In this document: piece by piece, positions 54,853-64,000 of the stretch
Numbering within the stretch: position 1 is the first letter of the stretch
How the letters are laid out: each line of letters opens with the position of its first letter
NCBI GenBank assembly: GCA_963847515.1
Contig: CAWKAA010000004.1
Coordinates: 248,001-312,000, forward strand
Direction of reading: 5' to 3'
Length of the DNA: 64,000 bases
Origin: QHXW01 sp963847515
GTDB lineage: Bacteria; Acidobacteriota; Terriglobia; Bryobacterales; Bryobacteraceae
Program-made: the position numbers and the translations under genes
The notes under the pieces: model-generated
What the model was told of the DNA's origin: nothing
Databases searched by the model: none
The model's input: only the letters and a program-made list of their open reading frames with translations

Positions 54853-55425
54853 GTGCGATCGAATCGTGAAATCGAAATCAAATTGGGAGTGGCCGGCGCT
54901 CGGGAGGCACGCGCCCTGCTAAGAACCGCCGGTTTTTCCATGTGCCGTCGCAGAGTCCTCGAAGATAATTTCCTTCTTGACACTCCGGATTTAGAAGTAA
55001 GAAAGCGTGGCTCCGCGCTGCGAGTACGGGCCGCCGGAGAGCACGCAACTATCACTTACAAAGGCCCGGGTGCGGCCGGTGGCCGGCACAAGTCTCGCGA
55101 GGAATTGGAGATTGAAATTTCGGACGCCAGGACGGCCCTTGCGATTCTCGAAAACCTGGGATTCCGCCGCGCCTTCCGCTATCAGAAATTTCGCACCGAA
55201 TACTCGCAGCCGGGAGCGCGTGGCGTGGTCATGCTGGATGAAACTCCCATCGGCTGCTATCTCGAGGTCGAGGGGCCGCCGCGCTGGATCGATTCTACCG
55301 CGCGAAAACTCGGCTTCAGGGATAGCGACTACATCACGGTAAGTTATGCAACTCTGTACGTTCAGTTTTGTGCGGAGCAAGGGATTAAGCCGGGTGACAT
55401 GGTCTTTCCGCGCCGCGCTACTTGA
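54853..55425 (+). CDS. CYTH-domain protein (class IV adenylate cyclase / triphosphatase type)
   Basis: 190 aa from GTG 54853. The N-terminal ExExK motif is in NREIEIKLGVAG. Further tunnel residues: FLLDTPDLEVRKRGSALRVR, ATITYKGPG, KSREELEIEISDA, and FRYQKFRTEY. Together they line the triphosphate tunnel. Such proteins are adenylate cyclases, thiamine triphosphatases or inorganic triphosphatases; the exact activity cannot be told. It overlaps frr tail to tail by 8 bp. Confidence 0.85.
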   Translation: MRSNREIEIKLGVAGAREARALLRTAGFSMCRRRVLEDNFLLDTPDLEVRKRGSALRVRAAGEHATITYKGPGAAGGRHKSREELEIEISDARTALAILENLGFRRAFRYQKFRTEYSQPGARGVVMLDETPIGCYLEVEGPPRWIDSTARKLGFRDSDYITVSYATLYVQFCAEQGIKPGDMVFPRRAT

Positions 55426-56020
55426 TCTCTAGAATCTCTTTCTCTTTGTTCTTCGCCGCCTGATCCAGCTTCTGCATGTAGAGATCGGTCATTTTCTGGA
55501 TCTCATCGTGGCCGCGCCGGTCCTCGTCCTCGGTGATCTTTTTGTCTTTCAGCAGTTTTTTGACGGCTTCGTTGCCGTCCCGGCGGATGTTGCGGATGGC
55601 GACGCGGTGATCCTCTGCAATGGTGTGCAAGTGCTTCACCAACTCTTTCCGCCGCTCCTCGTTCAGAGGTGGAATGGGGATGCGCACGACCTTGCCGTCA
55701 TTGGCCGGGTTGAGGCCCAGGTCGGAGGCGCGGATGGCTTTCTCGATCGAACCTATCTGCGAAACATCCCAGGGCTGCACGGTGATGAGCGTTGGCTCGG
55801 GCACATGGAGGTTGGCGACCTGGTTAATGGGCGTGGGCGTGCCGTAGTAATCCACGCGGATGTGGTCGAGCAGGCTGACCGATGCCCGGCCTGTCCGGAT
55901 GCTCGCCATGGCGTGCTGCAAATCGCTGACTGCTTTCTCCATGCGGCTCCTGGCACTGAGTTCAACATCTTTCACGGATTTGAAAGCTGGCCCCGCGGGG
56001 GTGGTGTTTTCGGTTTTCAT
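55418..56020 (-). CDS. frr: Ribosome recycling factor
   Basis: 200 aa from ATG 56020 (MKTENTTPAGPAFKSVKDVE); the open frame extends to 56167, but that part is not conserved. RRF landmarks: RSRMEKAVSDLQHAMASIRT, GRASVSLLDHIRVDYYGTPT, NQVANLHVPEPTLITVQPWD, IRIPIPPLNEERRKELVK-like VVRIPIPPLNEERRKELVKH, and NIRRDGNEAVKKLLKDKKIT. About 15 residues longer than E. coli RRF at the N-terminus. It splits post-termination ribosomes. The tsf/pyrH genes often nearby are not in the window. Confidence 0.94.
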   Translation of the reverse strand: MKTENTTPAGPAFKSVKDVELSARSRMEKAVSDLQHAMASIRTGRASVSLLDHIRVDYYGTPTPINQVANLHVPEPTLITVQPWDVSQIGSIEKAIRASDLGLNPANDGKVVRIPIPPLNEERRKELVKHLHTIAEDHRVAIRNIRRDGNEAVKKLLKDKKITEDEDRRGHDEIQKMTDLYMQKLDQAAKNKEKEILEIK

Positions 56021-56084
56021 AGGCGGTGGTGGATCGCGATCGGTTCCCGCATCGACATAGGCATTATACAATCGCGATCCGAGA

Positions 56085-56222
56085 TTAGCGGAATATCTCT
56101 GCAATCGCTTTCCCGATGTGCCTGGAGGTTTGAAACAGGGCTTCTCGCGCGGGTGGGTATCCGACAAACACCCATAGCGCTATCCCTCCAACGGCCAGCC
56201 AGATGAGCGATCTGTCCTTCAT
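56085..56222 (-). CDS. Small membrane protein, 45 aa
   Basis: A short frame from ATG 56222: MKDRSLIWLAVGGIALWVFV, GYPPAREALFQTSRHIGKAI, AEIFR. One clear membrane span (residues 6-22) then an amphipathic helix. It lies 64 bp upstream of frr on the same strand and may be co-transcribed. Third-position bias is coding-like. Not previously known to me. Confidence 0.45.
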   Translation of the reverse strand: MKDRSLIWLAVGGIALWVFVGYPPAREALFQTSRHIGKAIAEIFR

Positions 56223-56267
56223 GCCTCTGCAGCCCGTTTGATTGTAGCTCTATACTGAAGATATCTG

Positions 56268-59225
56268 GTGAAGGCTCCACTCAGGCCAAGCCTGTCAGTC
56301 ATTTTGACGGTTTTGGGATGTCTTTGTGCCCGTTCGGGGCTGGCTCTCAATCGAACGAAGAGCCTTACGCAATATACCCGCACCATCTGGACTCAGGAGC
56401 AAGGTCTTCCCCAGGACACCATCCGCGCCATCGCGCAAACTACGGACGGATACCTTTGGTTAGGCACCGACGAGGGGTTGGCGCGATTCGATGGCTACGA
56501 ATTCGTCATCTTCAATAAAGACCACCGAGATCTGCCGAGCAATTCGATCACAGCGCTGTCCGCCGGCGCCGACGGCAGCTTGTGGATAGGGACGGCCGAC
56601 GGGCTGACGTGCTATCGCGATAAACGCTTCACCACTTACAAGACGAAAGACGGCTTGCCGGATAACAGCATTACATCAGTAACCCAGGGACGGTCGGGCG
56701 CTGTCTGGAGCGTGGCGGGAACGTTTCTGACACGTTTCGAAGCGGGCAAGTTTACCAGTTATCAATCAGGTACGGACCTGCCGATCGCGGCAATCCGAAT
56801 TGCCTACGAAGATAGCGACAACAACCTGTGGGTTTCGGGCTTTGGGGGTGTGGCGAAACTGGTGGGCGGCAAGTTCGTTTCCGTCATCGGCGCGGCATCG
56901 CTCGAGGGCGCCATTGTCAGTTGCATGCTCAAAGATCGCCAAGGTAATTTCTGGGTGGGCAGCAGCAAGGGGCTGCTGGTGCTGGAGCCGTCGGGAAGGA
57001 TCCGCAGTTACGGCACACGAGACGGGCTTCCGGACCCGTTTGTGCGATCCCTCTGGGAGGACCGGGACGGCAATCTGTGGGCTGGGACCAATGGAGGGCT
57101 GAGCCGGTTGGTGAATAGCAGTTTTGTCGCCCCGGCAATCGACAGCGGTCACGATCGCGACTGGGTTCGTTCCCTCTATGAAGACCGCGAGGGAAATCTA
57201 TGGGTGGGAATGAACAGCGGTCTCATCCGGCTTCGTGACGATGTGTTTACCATCTATTCACGAGGGGAGGAACTTCCCAGCGACGAGCCCACCGCGGTTT
57301 TTCAAGATCACGCGGGAAGAATATGGGTGGGCTTCCACGACAGCGGCCTTGGTTTCTTCTACAAAGGCGGGTTTCATACCTATACGACGCGCGACGGCTT
57401 AGCCAGCAACGAGGTCTTTAGCATTCGCGAAGACCAACACGGCAATTTGCTGGCGGCGACACGCGAGGGCCTGAGCCGCTTGTCAGGCGGCACGTTCACA
57501 ACCGACGTGCCGGCCGACCCCCTTGGACGGCAGATCGTGTTCGATGTCCGGGAGGACGCACGGGGCGGTGTCTGGCTGGCAACAGCCGGCGCCCTCAGCG
57601 AACTGCGCAACGGACATGTGCGAAAAGTGGTGGATGGCGGGACGCTGCTGACGAGCGCCATCGTGGCACTGTGCGTCCGTCAGGACGGAAGCATCTGGGC
57701 GGGAACTTACGGGAGAGGTTTGTGGCGCGTGGCCGGCAGTGCGACCCGTCTGTACACTACCGCTGACGGGTTGTCCAACGATCAGATCCGTTATCTTCGC
57801 GAAGGTGACGGCGGTGTGTTGTGGATCGGTACTTTCGGCGGCGGGTTGAATTGCCTGCACAACGGGCAGTTCTTCCACTACACATCCAGAGATGGATTGC
57901 TCAGCGACAATATTTCGCACATCGAGGATGACGGCGAGGGCTCACTCTGGCTCAGCACGACGCGGGGCATTTGCCGCATTTCCAAGCATCAACTGCTGGA
58001 CTTTTCGGCGGGAAAAATCGCAAAGCTATCGCCCGTCAACTATGGCCTGGAGGATGGGTTGCGCAGCGCGCAGTGCGCGCCGGGTTATCCGACCTCGGGC
58101 GGCGGCTGGCGGACGGCTGATGGACGCCTGTGGTTTCCGACGAGTCGTGGACTGGCCGTGCTCGATCCCAACGCGCCGAAGCGACGGCCTGCCCCGGTCG
58201 CGGTGCAGCTTGTTGAGGTCACGGCGAACGGTGACGTCGTCGACAGCGCCCGGCCCGCCGAGCTGGCGCCGGGAACCGGCCGCATCCAAATCCACTACAC
58301 CGGTATTCATCTCACAGCTCCGGATCGAGTGCATTACTCCTATATGCTCGAAGGCCTGGACCGCGACTGGGTGCAGGCCGGGAATCGGCGGGTCATCAAT
58401 TACAACAGCCTGCGCCACGGGAATTATCGCTTCATCGTGAAAGCGGAGATTGAGGGAGGGCCGGCGAGTGAGGCAGTGTACGCGTTCCGTCTGCTGCCGC
58501 ATTTCTACGAAAGCATGTGGTTCCGGTTTCTCATAGCATTGTTGCTCACGGCGAGTGGGTGGGCGGCCTTTCGTCTGCGCTTGCACCAGATTCGCGGACG
58601 GTTTGCGCTGGTGCTCGAGGAACGCGCGCGCCTGGCTCGCGAAATTCATGACACCCTGGCGCAGGGTTTCGTGGGCATCTCCTCGCAGCTGGATGCTGTC
58701 GCCATGAGCCTGCCGGGGAACGTCAACCTCGCCAAGCAACACCTGCAACTGGCGTCGAAGATGGCGCGGCACAGCCTCACGGAGGCCCGCCGTTCGGTGA
58801 TGGATCTGAGGGCATCGGCGCTCGAAGGCCACGATTTGCCGGCTGCCCTCCAGGAGGGAGCCAAGCAGTGGACCTCCGGTTCTGCAGTCGAGGTGGAGGT
58901 GGATGTTACCGGCGAGCCAAAGCACTTACCCGAAGAGATGGAGCAGAACCTGTTGCGCATCGCGCAAGAGGCGGTAGCCAACGCGCTCAAGCACGCGGCG
59001 GCCAGCAGAATCTGGATCCGCCTGAGTATGGAGGCGCGCCGGCTGTGCCTACGGGTGGAGGATGACGGCCGCGGTTTCGAGCAGCAGGATGCCTTCTCCA
59101 CGGTGGGCGGGCATTTCGGCCTGCTGGGCATGCGCGAGAGAGCCGAACGCCTGGGAGGCGCGCTCAGCCTGCGCAGCCGTCCGGGAGACGGCACGCAGGT
59201 CGAAGTGACCGTACCTTTGTCATGA
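56268..59225 (+). CDS. Propeller sensor histidine kinase (HisKA_3)
   Basis: 985 aa from GTG 56268 with a signal peptide. Some 14 'two-component regulator propeller' repeats (for example LWLGTDEGLARFDGYEF, LWIGTADGLTCYRDKRF, NLWAGTNGGLSRL) fill residues 45-640. A Y_Y_Y domain follows (IQIHYTGIHLTAPDRVHYSY, GLDRDWVQAGNRRVINYNSL), then one membrane span near 755-775. The dimerisation domain has the phospho-His in RLAREIHDTLAQGFVGISSQ, and the ATPase reads LRIAQEAVANALKHA and VEDDGRGFEQ. It resembles hybrid systems sensing carbohydrate outside the cell. Its stop overlaps the regulator start (ATGA). Confidence 0.94.
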   Translation: MKAPLRPSLSVILTVLGCLCARSGLALNRTKSLTQYTRTIWTQEQGLPQDTIRAIAQTTDGYLWLGTDEGLARFDGYEFVIFNKDHRDLPSNSITALSAGADGSLWIGTADGLTCYRDKRFTTYKTKDGLPDNSITSVTQGRSGAVWSVAGTFLTRFEAGKFTSYQSGTDLPIAAIRIAYEDSDNNLWVSGFGGVAKLVGGKFVSVIGAASLEGAIVSCMLKDRQGNFWVGSSKGLLVLEPSGRIRSYGTRDGLPDPFVRSLWEDRDGNLWAGTNGGLSRLVNSSFVAPAIDSGHDRDWVRSLYEDREGNLWVGMNSGLIRLRDDVFTIYSRGEELPSDEPTAVFQDHAGRIWVGFHDSGLGFFYKGGFHTYTTRDGLASNEVFSIREDQHGNLLAATREGLSRLSGGTFTTDVPADPLGRQIVFDVREDARGGVWLATAGALSELRNGHVRKVVDGGTLLTSAIVALCVRQDGSIWAGTYGRGLWRVAGSATRLYTTADGLSNDQIRYLREGDGGVLWIGTFGGGLNCLHNGQFFHYTSRDGLLSDNISHIEDDGEGSLWLSTTRGICRISKHQLLDFSAGKIAKLSPVNYGLEDGLRSAQCAPGYPTSGGGWRTADGRLWFPTSRGLAVLDPNAPKRRPAPVAVQLVEVTANGDVVDSARPAELAPGTGRIQIHYTGIHLTAPDRVHYSYMLEGLDRDWVQAGNRRVINYNSLRHGNYRFIVKAEIEGGPASEAVYAFRLLPHFYESMWFRFLIALLLTASGWAAFRLRLHQIRGRFALVLEERARLAREIHDTLAQGFVGISSQLDAVAMSLPGNVNLAKQHLQLASKMARHSLTEARRSVMDLRASALEGHDLPAALQEGAKQWTSGSAVEVEVDVTGEPKHLPEEMEQNLLRIAQEAVANALKHAAASRIWIRLSMEARRLCLRVEDDGRGFEQQDAFSTVGGHFGLLGMRERAERLGGALSLRSRPGDGTQVEVTVPLS

Positions 59226-59854
59226 ACGGCGCCACGCGGATTCGAATTCTAATTGCCGAAGACCATCTGATCGCTCGCGTCGGTGTCACCACCATCGTCA
59301 ATATGCAGCCAGATATGACGGTGGTGGCGGAAGCGTCAAACGGGCAACAGGCGGTGGAGCTGTTTCGGAAGCATTTGCCGGACGTAACCCTGCTCGACCT
59401 GAGGATGCCCGTCATGGGCGGCGTGGAAGCCGCGATAGCGATTCGCCGCGACTCTCCCGAGGCCCGATTGATCGCTCTAACCACCTACGGTGGTGACGAG
59501 GATATCCGGCGCGCGCTCCAAGCGGGCGTGCAGGCGTATCTGACCAAGGACGTACTGCATGACGAGCTGCTGAAGGCGATTCGGGCGGTGCACGCAGGCG
59601 CCACCTTTCTCCCACCTACCGTAGCCGCGACATTGGCAGCCCAGTTTCCCGGTCCCGTTCTCAGCGCCAGGGAGATGGAAGTACTCTCGCTGATCGTGGG
59701 CGGGTTGCCTAACAAGCAGATCGCGTATCAGCTCAACATTGCCGAGCACACCGTAAAAAACCACGTGAAGAACATCTTGGCCAAGCTCGGCGTCGCGGAC
59801 CGGACGCAAGCGGCCACCGCCGCCATTCAGCGGGGAATCATTCATTTGGCGTAG
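59222..59854 (+). CDS. LuxR/NarL-family response regulator
   Basis: 210 aa, coupled to the upstream kinase. Receiver: IRILIAEDHLIARVGVTTIV, phospho-Asp in VTLLDLRMPVMGGVEAAIAI, Thr in IALTTYGGDED, Lys in AYLTKDVLHDELL. Output: LSAREMEVLSLIVGGLPNKQ, IAYQLNIAEHTVKNHVKNIL, AKLGVADRTQA, a typical LuxR helix-turn-helix. It likely regulates genes in response to the ligand bound by the propeller sensor. The RND pump operon starts 220 bp downstream and could be a target. Confidence 0.95.
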   Translation: MNGATRIRILIAEDHLIARVGVTTIVNMQPDMTVVAEASNGQQAVELFRKHLPDVTLLDLRMPVMGGVEAAIAIRRDSPEARLIALTTYGGDEDIRRALQAGVQAYLTKDVLHDELLKAIRAVHAGATFLPPTVAATLAAQFPGPVLSAREMEVLSLIVGGLPNKQIAYQLNIAEHTVKNHVKNILAKLGVADRTQAATAAIQRGIIHLA

Positions 59855-59884
59855 GCAGAGAAGCAGCTAAATAGCCCTAAAGAG

Positions 59885-60076
59885 CTACCATCCCATGGCC
59901 TGGAGGATCATCCAACCAGAACGGCCATGACGGATAATGTCATAAGCCGTCAATTCACGTTCGCGAAAAACCAAAGTCACCAGGTAAGTGGCCTGTCGCA
60001 GCCAGAACGTTAGTACCGCTTCCTCCGGTCGCGGCTCAGTAAAATCCGCTGCTACAGGCCAGCGAGTCGAAATCAC
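59885..60076 (-). CDS. Possible small protein, 63 aa
   Basis: A GTG-started frame directly divergent from the RND gene: DFTEPRPEEAVLTFWLRQAT, YLVTLVFRERELTAYDIIRH, GRSGWMILQAMGW. Reasonable amino-acid composition but no known family and no ribosome binding site. It may simply be antisense to the pump's leader region. Confidence 0.25.
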   Translation of the reverse strand: MISTRWPVAADFTEPRPEEAVLTFWLRQATYLVTLVFRERELTAYDIIRHGRSGWMILQAMGW

Positions 60077-63000
60077 ATGTGGATAGTCAAACTAGCGTTA
60101 CGGCGTCCGTATACATTCGTAGTGATGGCGGTGCTGATTGCCATCCTCGGCGGAGTGGCGATCGTTACCATGCCGGTGGATATCTTTCCGTACATCGATA
60201 TTCCGGTGGTCAGCGTGGTCTGGAATTACCAGGGCATGTCGCCCGACGAGATGGAGAAGCGGATCGACACGATCTTCGAGCGCTCGATGACCACAACGGT
60301 CAACGATATCGAGCACATCGAGTCGCAGTCTTACAGCGGCGTTTCCGTCACCCGCGTCTATTTCCAGCCGGCCGTGAAGGTCGAAATGGCGATGGCGCAG
60401 GTTACCGCCATCTGCCAAACGCTGCTGCGCATCTTTCCGCCCGGGAACTACCCCGCCCAGCATTGTCAAATACGACGCCTCCAGCGTGCCCATTCTGCAG
60501 CTCGGGCCTGGAGAGCAAGACGCTCAGCGAGCAGCAGATTTTCGATCTCGGCCTGAACTTCATCCGCACTCAGCTGGCCACCGTGCAGGGCGCCGCCGTG
60601 CCGCTGCCGTTCGGCGGCAAGTTCCGCCAGGTCATGGTGGACCTCAATCCCGAGGCGCTTTACGCCAAGCAGCTTTCCCCGGCCGACGTCTCCAACGCGC
60701 TGGGGCAGCAAAGCCTGATTCTGCCGGCCGGCGACGTCAAGATCGGCGACATGGATTACCAGGTGAAGCTCAACAACAGCCCGGTGATCCTGGACCAGCT
60801 CAACGACTTGCCGATCAAGGTGGTGAACGGCGCCACGGTGTACCTGAAGGACGTCGCGCAGGTGCGCGACGGCTATGCGGTGCAGACCAGCATCGTCCGC
60901 ACCAATGGCACGCGCGGCGCCCTGCTGACGGTGTCTGCGGAACGGCAAAGCCTCCACGCTGGCCATCGTGGAGAAGGTGAAGGAGGCGCTGCCCAAGATC
61001 CTGGCCGGGCTGCCGCCGGAGCTGGAAGTGCGGCAGTTGTTCGATCAGTCGCTGTTCGTGCGCGCGGCCATCGACGGCGTGGTGCGCGAAGCGGTGATCG
61101 CCGCGTTCCTCACCGGCCTGATGATCCTGATGTTCCTGGGAAGCTGGCGCAGCACCATCATCGTCTGCATCTCCATTCCGCTCTCGATTCTGACTTCGCT
61201 GGTCGATTCTCAGTCTGATGGGCCAGACCATCAACGTGATGACCCTGGGCGGGCTGGCGCTGGCCGTCGGCATCCTGGTGGACGATGCCACCGTGGAAAT
61301 CGAAAACACGCACCGCAACATGGCCATGAAGAAGCCGCTGGTGCGGGCCGTGCTCGATGGAGCGCAGCAGATCGCCGTTCCGGCCTTCGTGTCCACGCTG
61401 GCGATCTGCATCGTGTTCGTGCCGGTGCTGCTGCTGACCGGCGCGGCCAAGTATCTGTTCACGCCGCTGGCCATGGCCGTGGTGTTCGCCATGCTGGCGT
61501 CTTATCTGCTGTCGCGCACCCTGATTCCCACCATGGTGCATTACATGCTGAAGCCGGAGTTGAAATTGTACGCGCTGGGCGAGCATGGCGAGGCGGCGGG
61601 CGGCAAAGGCATCATCTGGCGCGCGCATCATGCTTTCAACCGCCGCTTCGAGCTGATGCGCGCCTCTTACAGCGGCTTGCTGCATTGGGCCCTCGACCAC
61701 CGCGCGCCGGTGCTGATCGTGTTCGCGCGTGTTCGTGGCGGGCTCGCTGTGCCTGGTCCCTTTGTTGGGCAGGACTTTTTCCCGACGGTCGATTCCGGCC
61801 AGATGCGGCTGCACGCCCGGGCGCCCGTCGGCACGCGCATCGAGAAGACCGAGGTGATCTTCGCCGACATCGAAAACGAAATCCGCCAGGTGATCCCGCC
61901 GGTGAGATCGACACCATCATCGACAACATCGGCATTCCCATCGGCGGCTTCAACCTGGCCTTCGGCGACAGCCCCACGATCGGAACCGGCGACGGCGACA
62001 TCCTGATTTCGCTCAAGAGCGAAAAGCACGGTCCCACCGCCGAGTACACCGACCGCTTGCGCAAGCGCCTGCACGAAAGATTTCCCGGATGTGACGTTTT
62101 TCTTCGAGGCGGCCAACATCACCAACCAGATTCTGAATTTCGGCCTGCCCGCGCCCATCGACGTGCAGGTGGTGGGACGCGACGCCGCGGCCAATTACAG
62201 CCATCTGCCAGGAGCTGGAGCAACGAATCACGCCGCATTCCCGGCGCGGCCGACGTGCACATTCACCAGGTGGTGGATTACCCGGAGATCGACGTGAATG
62301 TGGATCGCGGCAAAGCCGGGCAGGTGGGGCTGACGCAGCGGGACGTGGGCAACAGCCTGCTGATCTCGCTCAGCTCCAGCGGCCAGGTATCGCCCACGCA
62401 ATGGCTGGACTGGCCCACCGGCGTCAGCTACTCCGTGGCCGTGCAGACGCCGCAGTATCGCATGGATTCGGTGGAGGCGCTGATGCGCACGCCCATTACC
62501 GCGCTTGGGAACACGGTGAATAGCAACACGCCGGGTTCGCCGGCCGGTAGTGCGAACGCGTCGAATTCCTCTGTGGGATCATCGCCCAACCAGTCGTCCC
62601 AGGCGTTCGGCAACCCCGGCGCGGCACCTCCGGGACGCAACTGCTCTCCAACCTGGCTACGCATGGAGCGCGGCGTGGCGCCCGAGATTGTGAATCACTA
62701 CAACGTGCAGCCGGTCTTCGACGTCTATGCCAACGTGGACCGGCGCGATCTGGGAAGCGTTGGCGCGGCCGTCGAGAAGATCATGAGCGACGTTTCGAAG
62801 AGACTGCCGCGCGGCACCACGCATGGACCTGCGCGGCCAGGTGACCACCATGCGAACGTCGTTCTTCCGGCTGGGGCTCGGGCTGATCTTCGCGGTGGTG
62901 CTGGTATATCTGCTGATGGCGGTCAACTTCCAGTCGTGGCTGGATCCGTTCATCATCCTGATGGCGCTTGCCCGGCGCGCTGGCGGGAATCGTTTGGATG

Positions 63001-63423
63001 CTGTTCGTCACCCAGACCACCTTCAGCGTGCCGTCTCTGATGGGCAGTATCATGTGCATCGGCGTGGCCACCGCCAACAGCATTCTGATGGTGGTGTTCG
63101 CCAACGACCAGCGTGCCGAAGGCATGGATCCGCGCTCGGCGGCGCTGGCGGCCGGCCATACGCGCATCCGGCCGGTGATCATGACCGCTCTGGCCATGAT
63201 CATCGGCATGCTGCCCATGGCCTTGGGCTAGGGCGAGGGCGGCGAGCAGAACGCGCCGCTGGGCCGCGCCGTGATCGGCGGTCTGCTGCTGGCCACTATC
63301 ACCACGCTTTTTGTCGTCCCGCTGGTATACAGCCTTGTTCGAGGCAAGCCGCCGGTGGATTATGACAAGAAGATCGAGGAAGAACACGGGCAGACTATTG
63401 CAGACATACTGGAACTTGCCTGA
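60077..63423 (+). pseudogene. RND efflux pump inner-membrane subunit, about fifteen indels and one in-frame stop
   Basis: Reassembles to a ~1,100-residue HAE1/AcrB-like transporter: VKLALRRPYTFVVMAVLIAI, DIFPYIDIPVVSVVWNYQGM, LRILPPG-like LRIFPPGTTPPSIV, GGLALAVGILVDDATVEIEN (the TM4 Asp pair of the proton relay), GSWRSTIIVCISIPLSILTS, VDSGQMRLHARAPVGTRIEK, and the end NAPLGRAVIGGLLLATITTL. Insertions lie near 60446, 60505, 60934, 61205, 61728, 62087, 62201, 62232, 62662, 62822 and 62969; deletions near 61758, 61901 and 62632. A TAG at 63229 interrupts MALGLGEGGEQ. It would export drugs or lipophilic compounds with the adaptor gene that follows. No TolC-like gene is in the window. Confidence 0.88.
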
Positions 63424-63432
63424 CGATAATAT

Positions 63433-64000
63433 ATGAGTCTGATGGAAACTGACATCCCTAAGAAAGAACTGACCACCGAGGAGCGTTTGCGCGCCGAAGT
63501 CGAGGCTCTGCAGCGGCAGCTGGAAGAGCAGAAGCGGCTGGCGACTCAAGCCGCGCCGCACGCAGCTCAAGCTGAGCCGCCATCGCGGATGACTCTGGTG
63601 CGCTGTCGCTGGTAGGCGCGGTGGCGATACTGGCTGCCTTTTTTGCCGGTTACTTGCCGCACCACAAGCGTGAAGCGTTGCTAGCCGCCGAGGCCAAATC
63701 GGCGACGGAAGCGCTCCCGTCAGTCACGGTGGTGAGCGTGGCCGCGATCATCGGGCAAAGTCAGCCTGGTGTTGCCGGGCAGCATTCAGGCGCTCACCGA
63801 GGCGCCGGTTCTCGCGCGTGCGAGCGGCTACGTCCGCAAGCGATATGTCGACATCGGCGATCGCGTGACCGCAGGCCAGTTGCTGGCGGAAATCGAGGCG
63901 CCCGAGTTGGATGCGCAGGTGAAGCAGGCCAAATCCGCCGCGCGGCAGGCGCAATCCGCTCTGGAACAGGCGCTGGCCAATCTTCAACAGGGAAAAACCA
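63433..64000 (+). pseudogene. RND periplasmic adaptor (membrane fusion protein), 3' end outside the window, frameshifted
   Basis: Starts ATG 63433, nine bases after the pump stop. It begins with a short coil (EERLRAEVEALQRQLEEQKR), then a membrane anchor (GAVAILAAFFAGYLPHH) and the first barrel/lipoyl half: VSLVLPGSIQALTEAPVLAR, ASGYVRKRYVDIGDRVTAGQ, LLAEIEAPELDAQVKQAKSA, running into an alpha-hairpin at the window edge. Breaks occur near 63603 and 63757. This is the HlyD/AcrA-like partner of the upstream pump; the order pump then adaptor is the reverse of the commonest operons. Confidence 0.8.

Noticed and set aside
1..64000. CRISPR array, rRNA operon or insertion sequence
   Set aside because: No regularly spaced repeats, no rRNA-like segments and no transposase with terminal inverted repeats were recognised on either strand.

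Overview
The window is a GC-rich bacterial chromosome segment, most probably from an acidobacterium of the Solibacter/Bryobacter kind. This is inferred from a VWFA-related protein of the acidobacterial type (19506-20504), a propeller / Y_Y_Y / histidine kinase with its LuxR-type regulator (56268-59854), a kinase with PEGA repeats, small zinc-ribbon proteins of a kind I associate with that phylum, and a large secreted protein with the matching C-terminal domain.

Layout. 1-6.2 kb: the end of a giant secreted protein, then a GT-C and GT2 glycosyltransferase pair. 6.26-11.3 kb: a small accessory block between an intact tRNA-Arg(ACG) gene and a displaced copy of its 3' part. It holds a 531-aa protein of unknown function, an SMC-like ATPase, a helical small protein and the remains of an RsbU-type phosphatase. 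11.5-21.7 kb: core and envelope genes (PilZ, BON, acyl-CoA dehydrogenase, PknB-type kinase, FMN oxidoreductase with a propeller protein, AlkA-type glycosylase, VWFA protein, permuted papain-like protein). 22-26.1 kb: cpaF and two toxin-antitoxin pairs, each with a palindrome just upstream. 26.1-32 kb: YCII, DUF2007-like, dprA, topA and an MFS transporter. 32-33.7 kb: an ATPase plus Toprim-like pair that looks like a defence module. 34-41.8 kb: nitrilase, rlpA, a papain-type protease abutting a chagasin-type inhibitor, rsmD, recG, a Gfo/Idh/MocA oxidoreductase, fabI. 42-47.4 kb: acnA, a YjbR/MmcQ protein and argS. 47.5-54.3 kb: a gene-poor region with a metallothionein-like protein, single-domain response regulator, two PilZ proteins, a RepA-like ATPase remnant and an integrase remnant next to tRNA-Arg(TCG). 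54.5-64 kb: CYTH protein, frr, the propeller two-component pair, and an RND efflux pump with its adaptor running off the right edge.

The most striking feature of the whole window is the uneven distribution of frameshifts. Long genes such as recG, the 985-aa kinase and the 1158-codon first gene are intact. By contrast topA, dprA, acnA, argS, cpaF, the SMC-like ATPase and the RND pump are each broken several times, mostly by +1 insertions, with protein similarity continuing straight across every break. Several of these genes are essential, so residual sequencing or assembly error is the best explanation. The clustering, and the position of the extra base near codon boundaries, still deserve a check against reads. 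Such genes are entered as 'pseudogene' to mark that the frame is broken, not because loss of function is proven.

The best candidates for new biology are the ATPase/Toprim pair at 32.0-33.7 kb, the tRNA-flanked block at 6.3-11.3 kb, the protease/inhibitor pair at 35.8-36.9 kb, and the 81-aa partner of a ribbon-helix-helix antitoxin at 23.4 kb.
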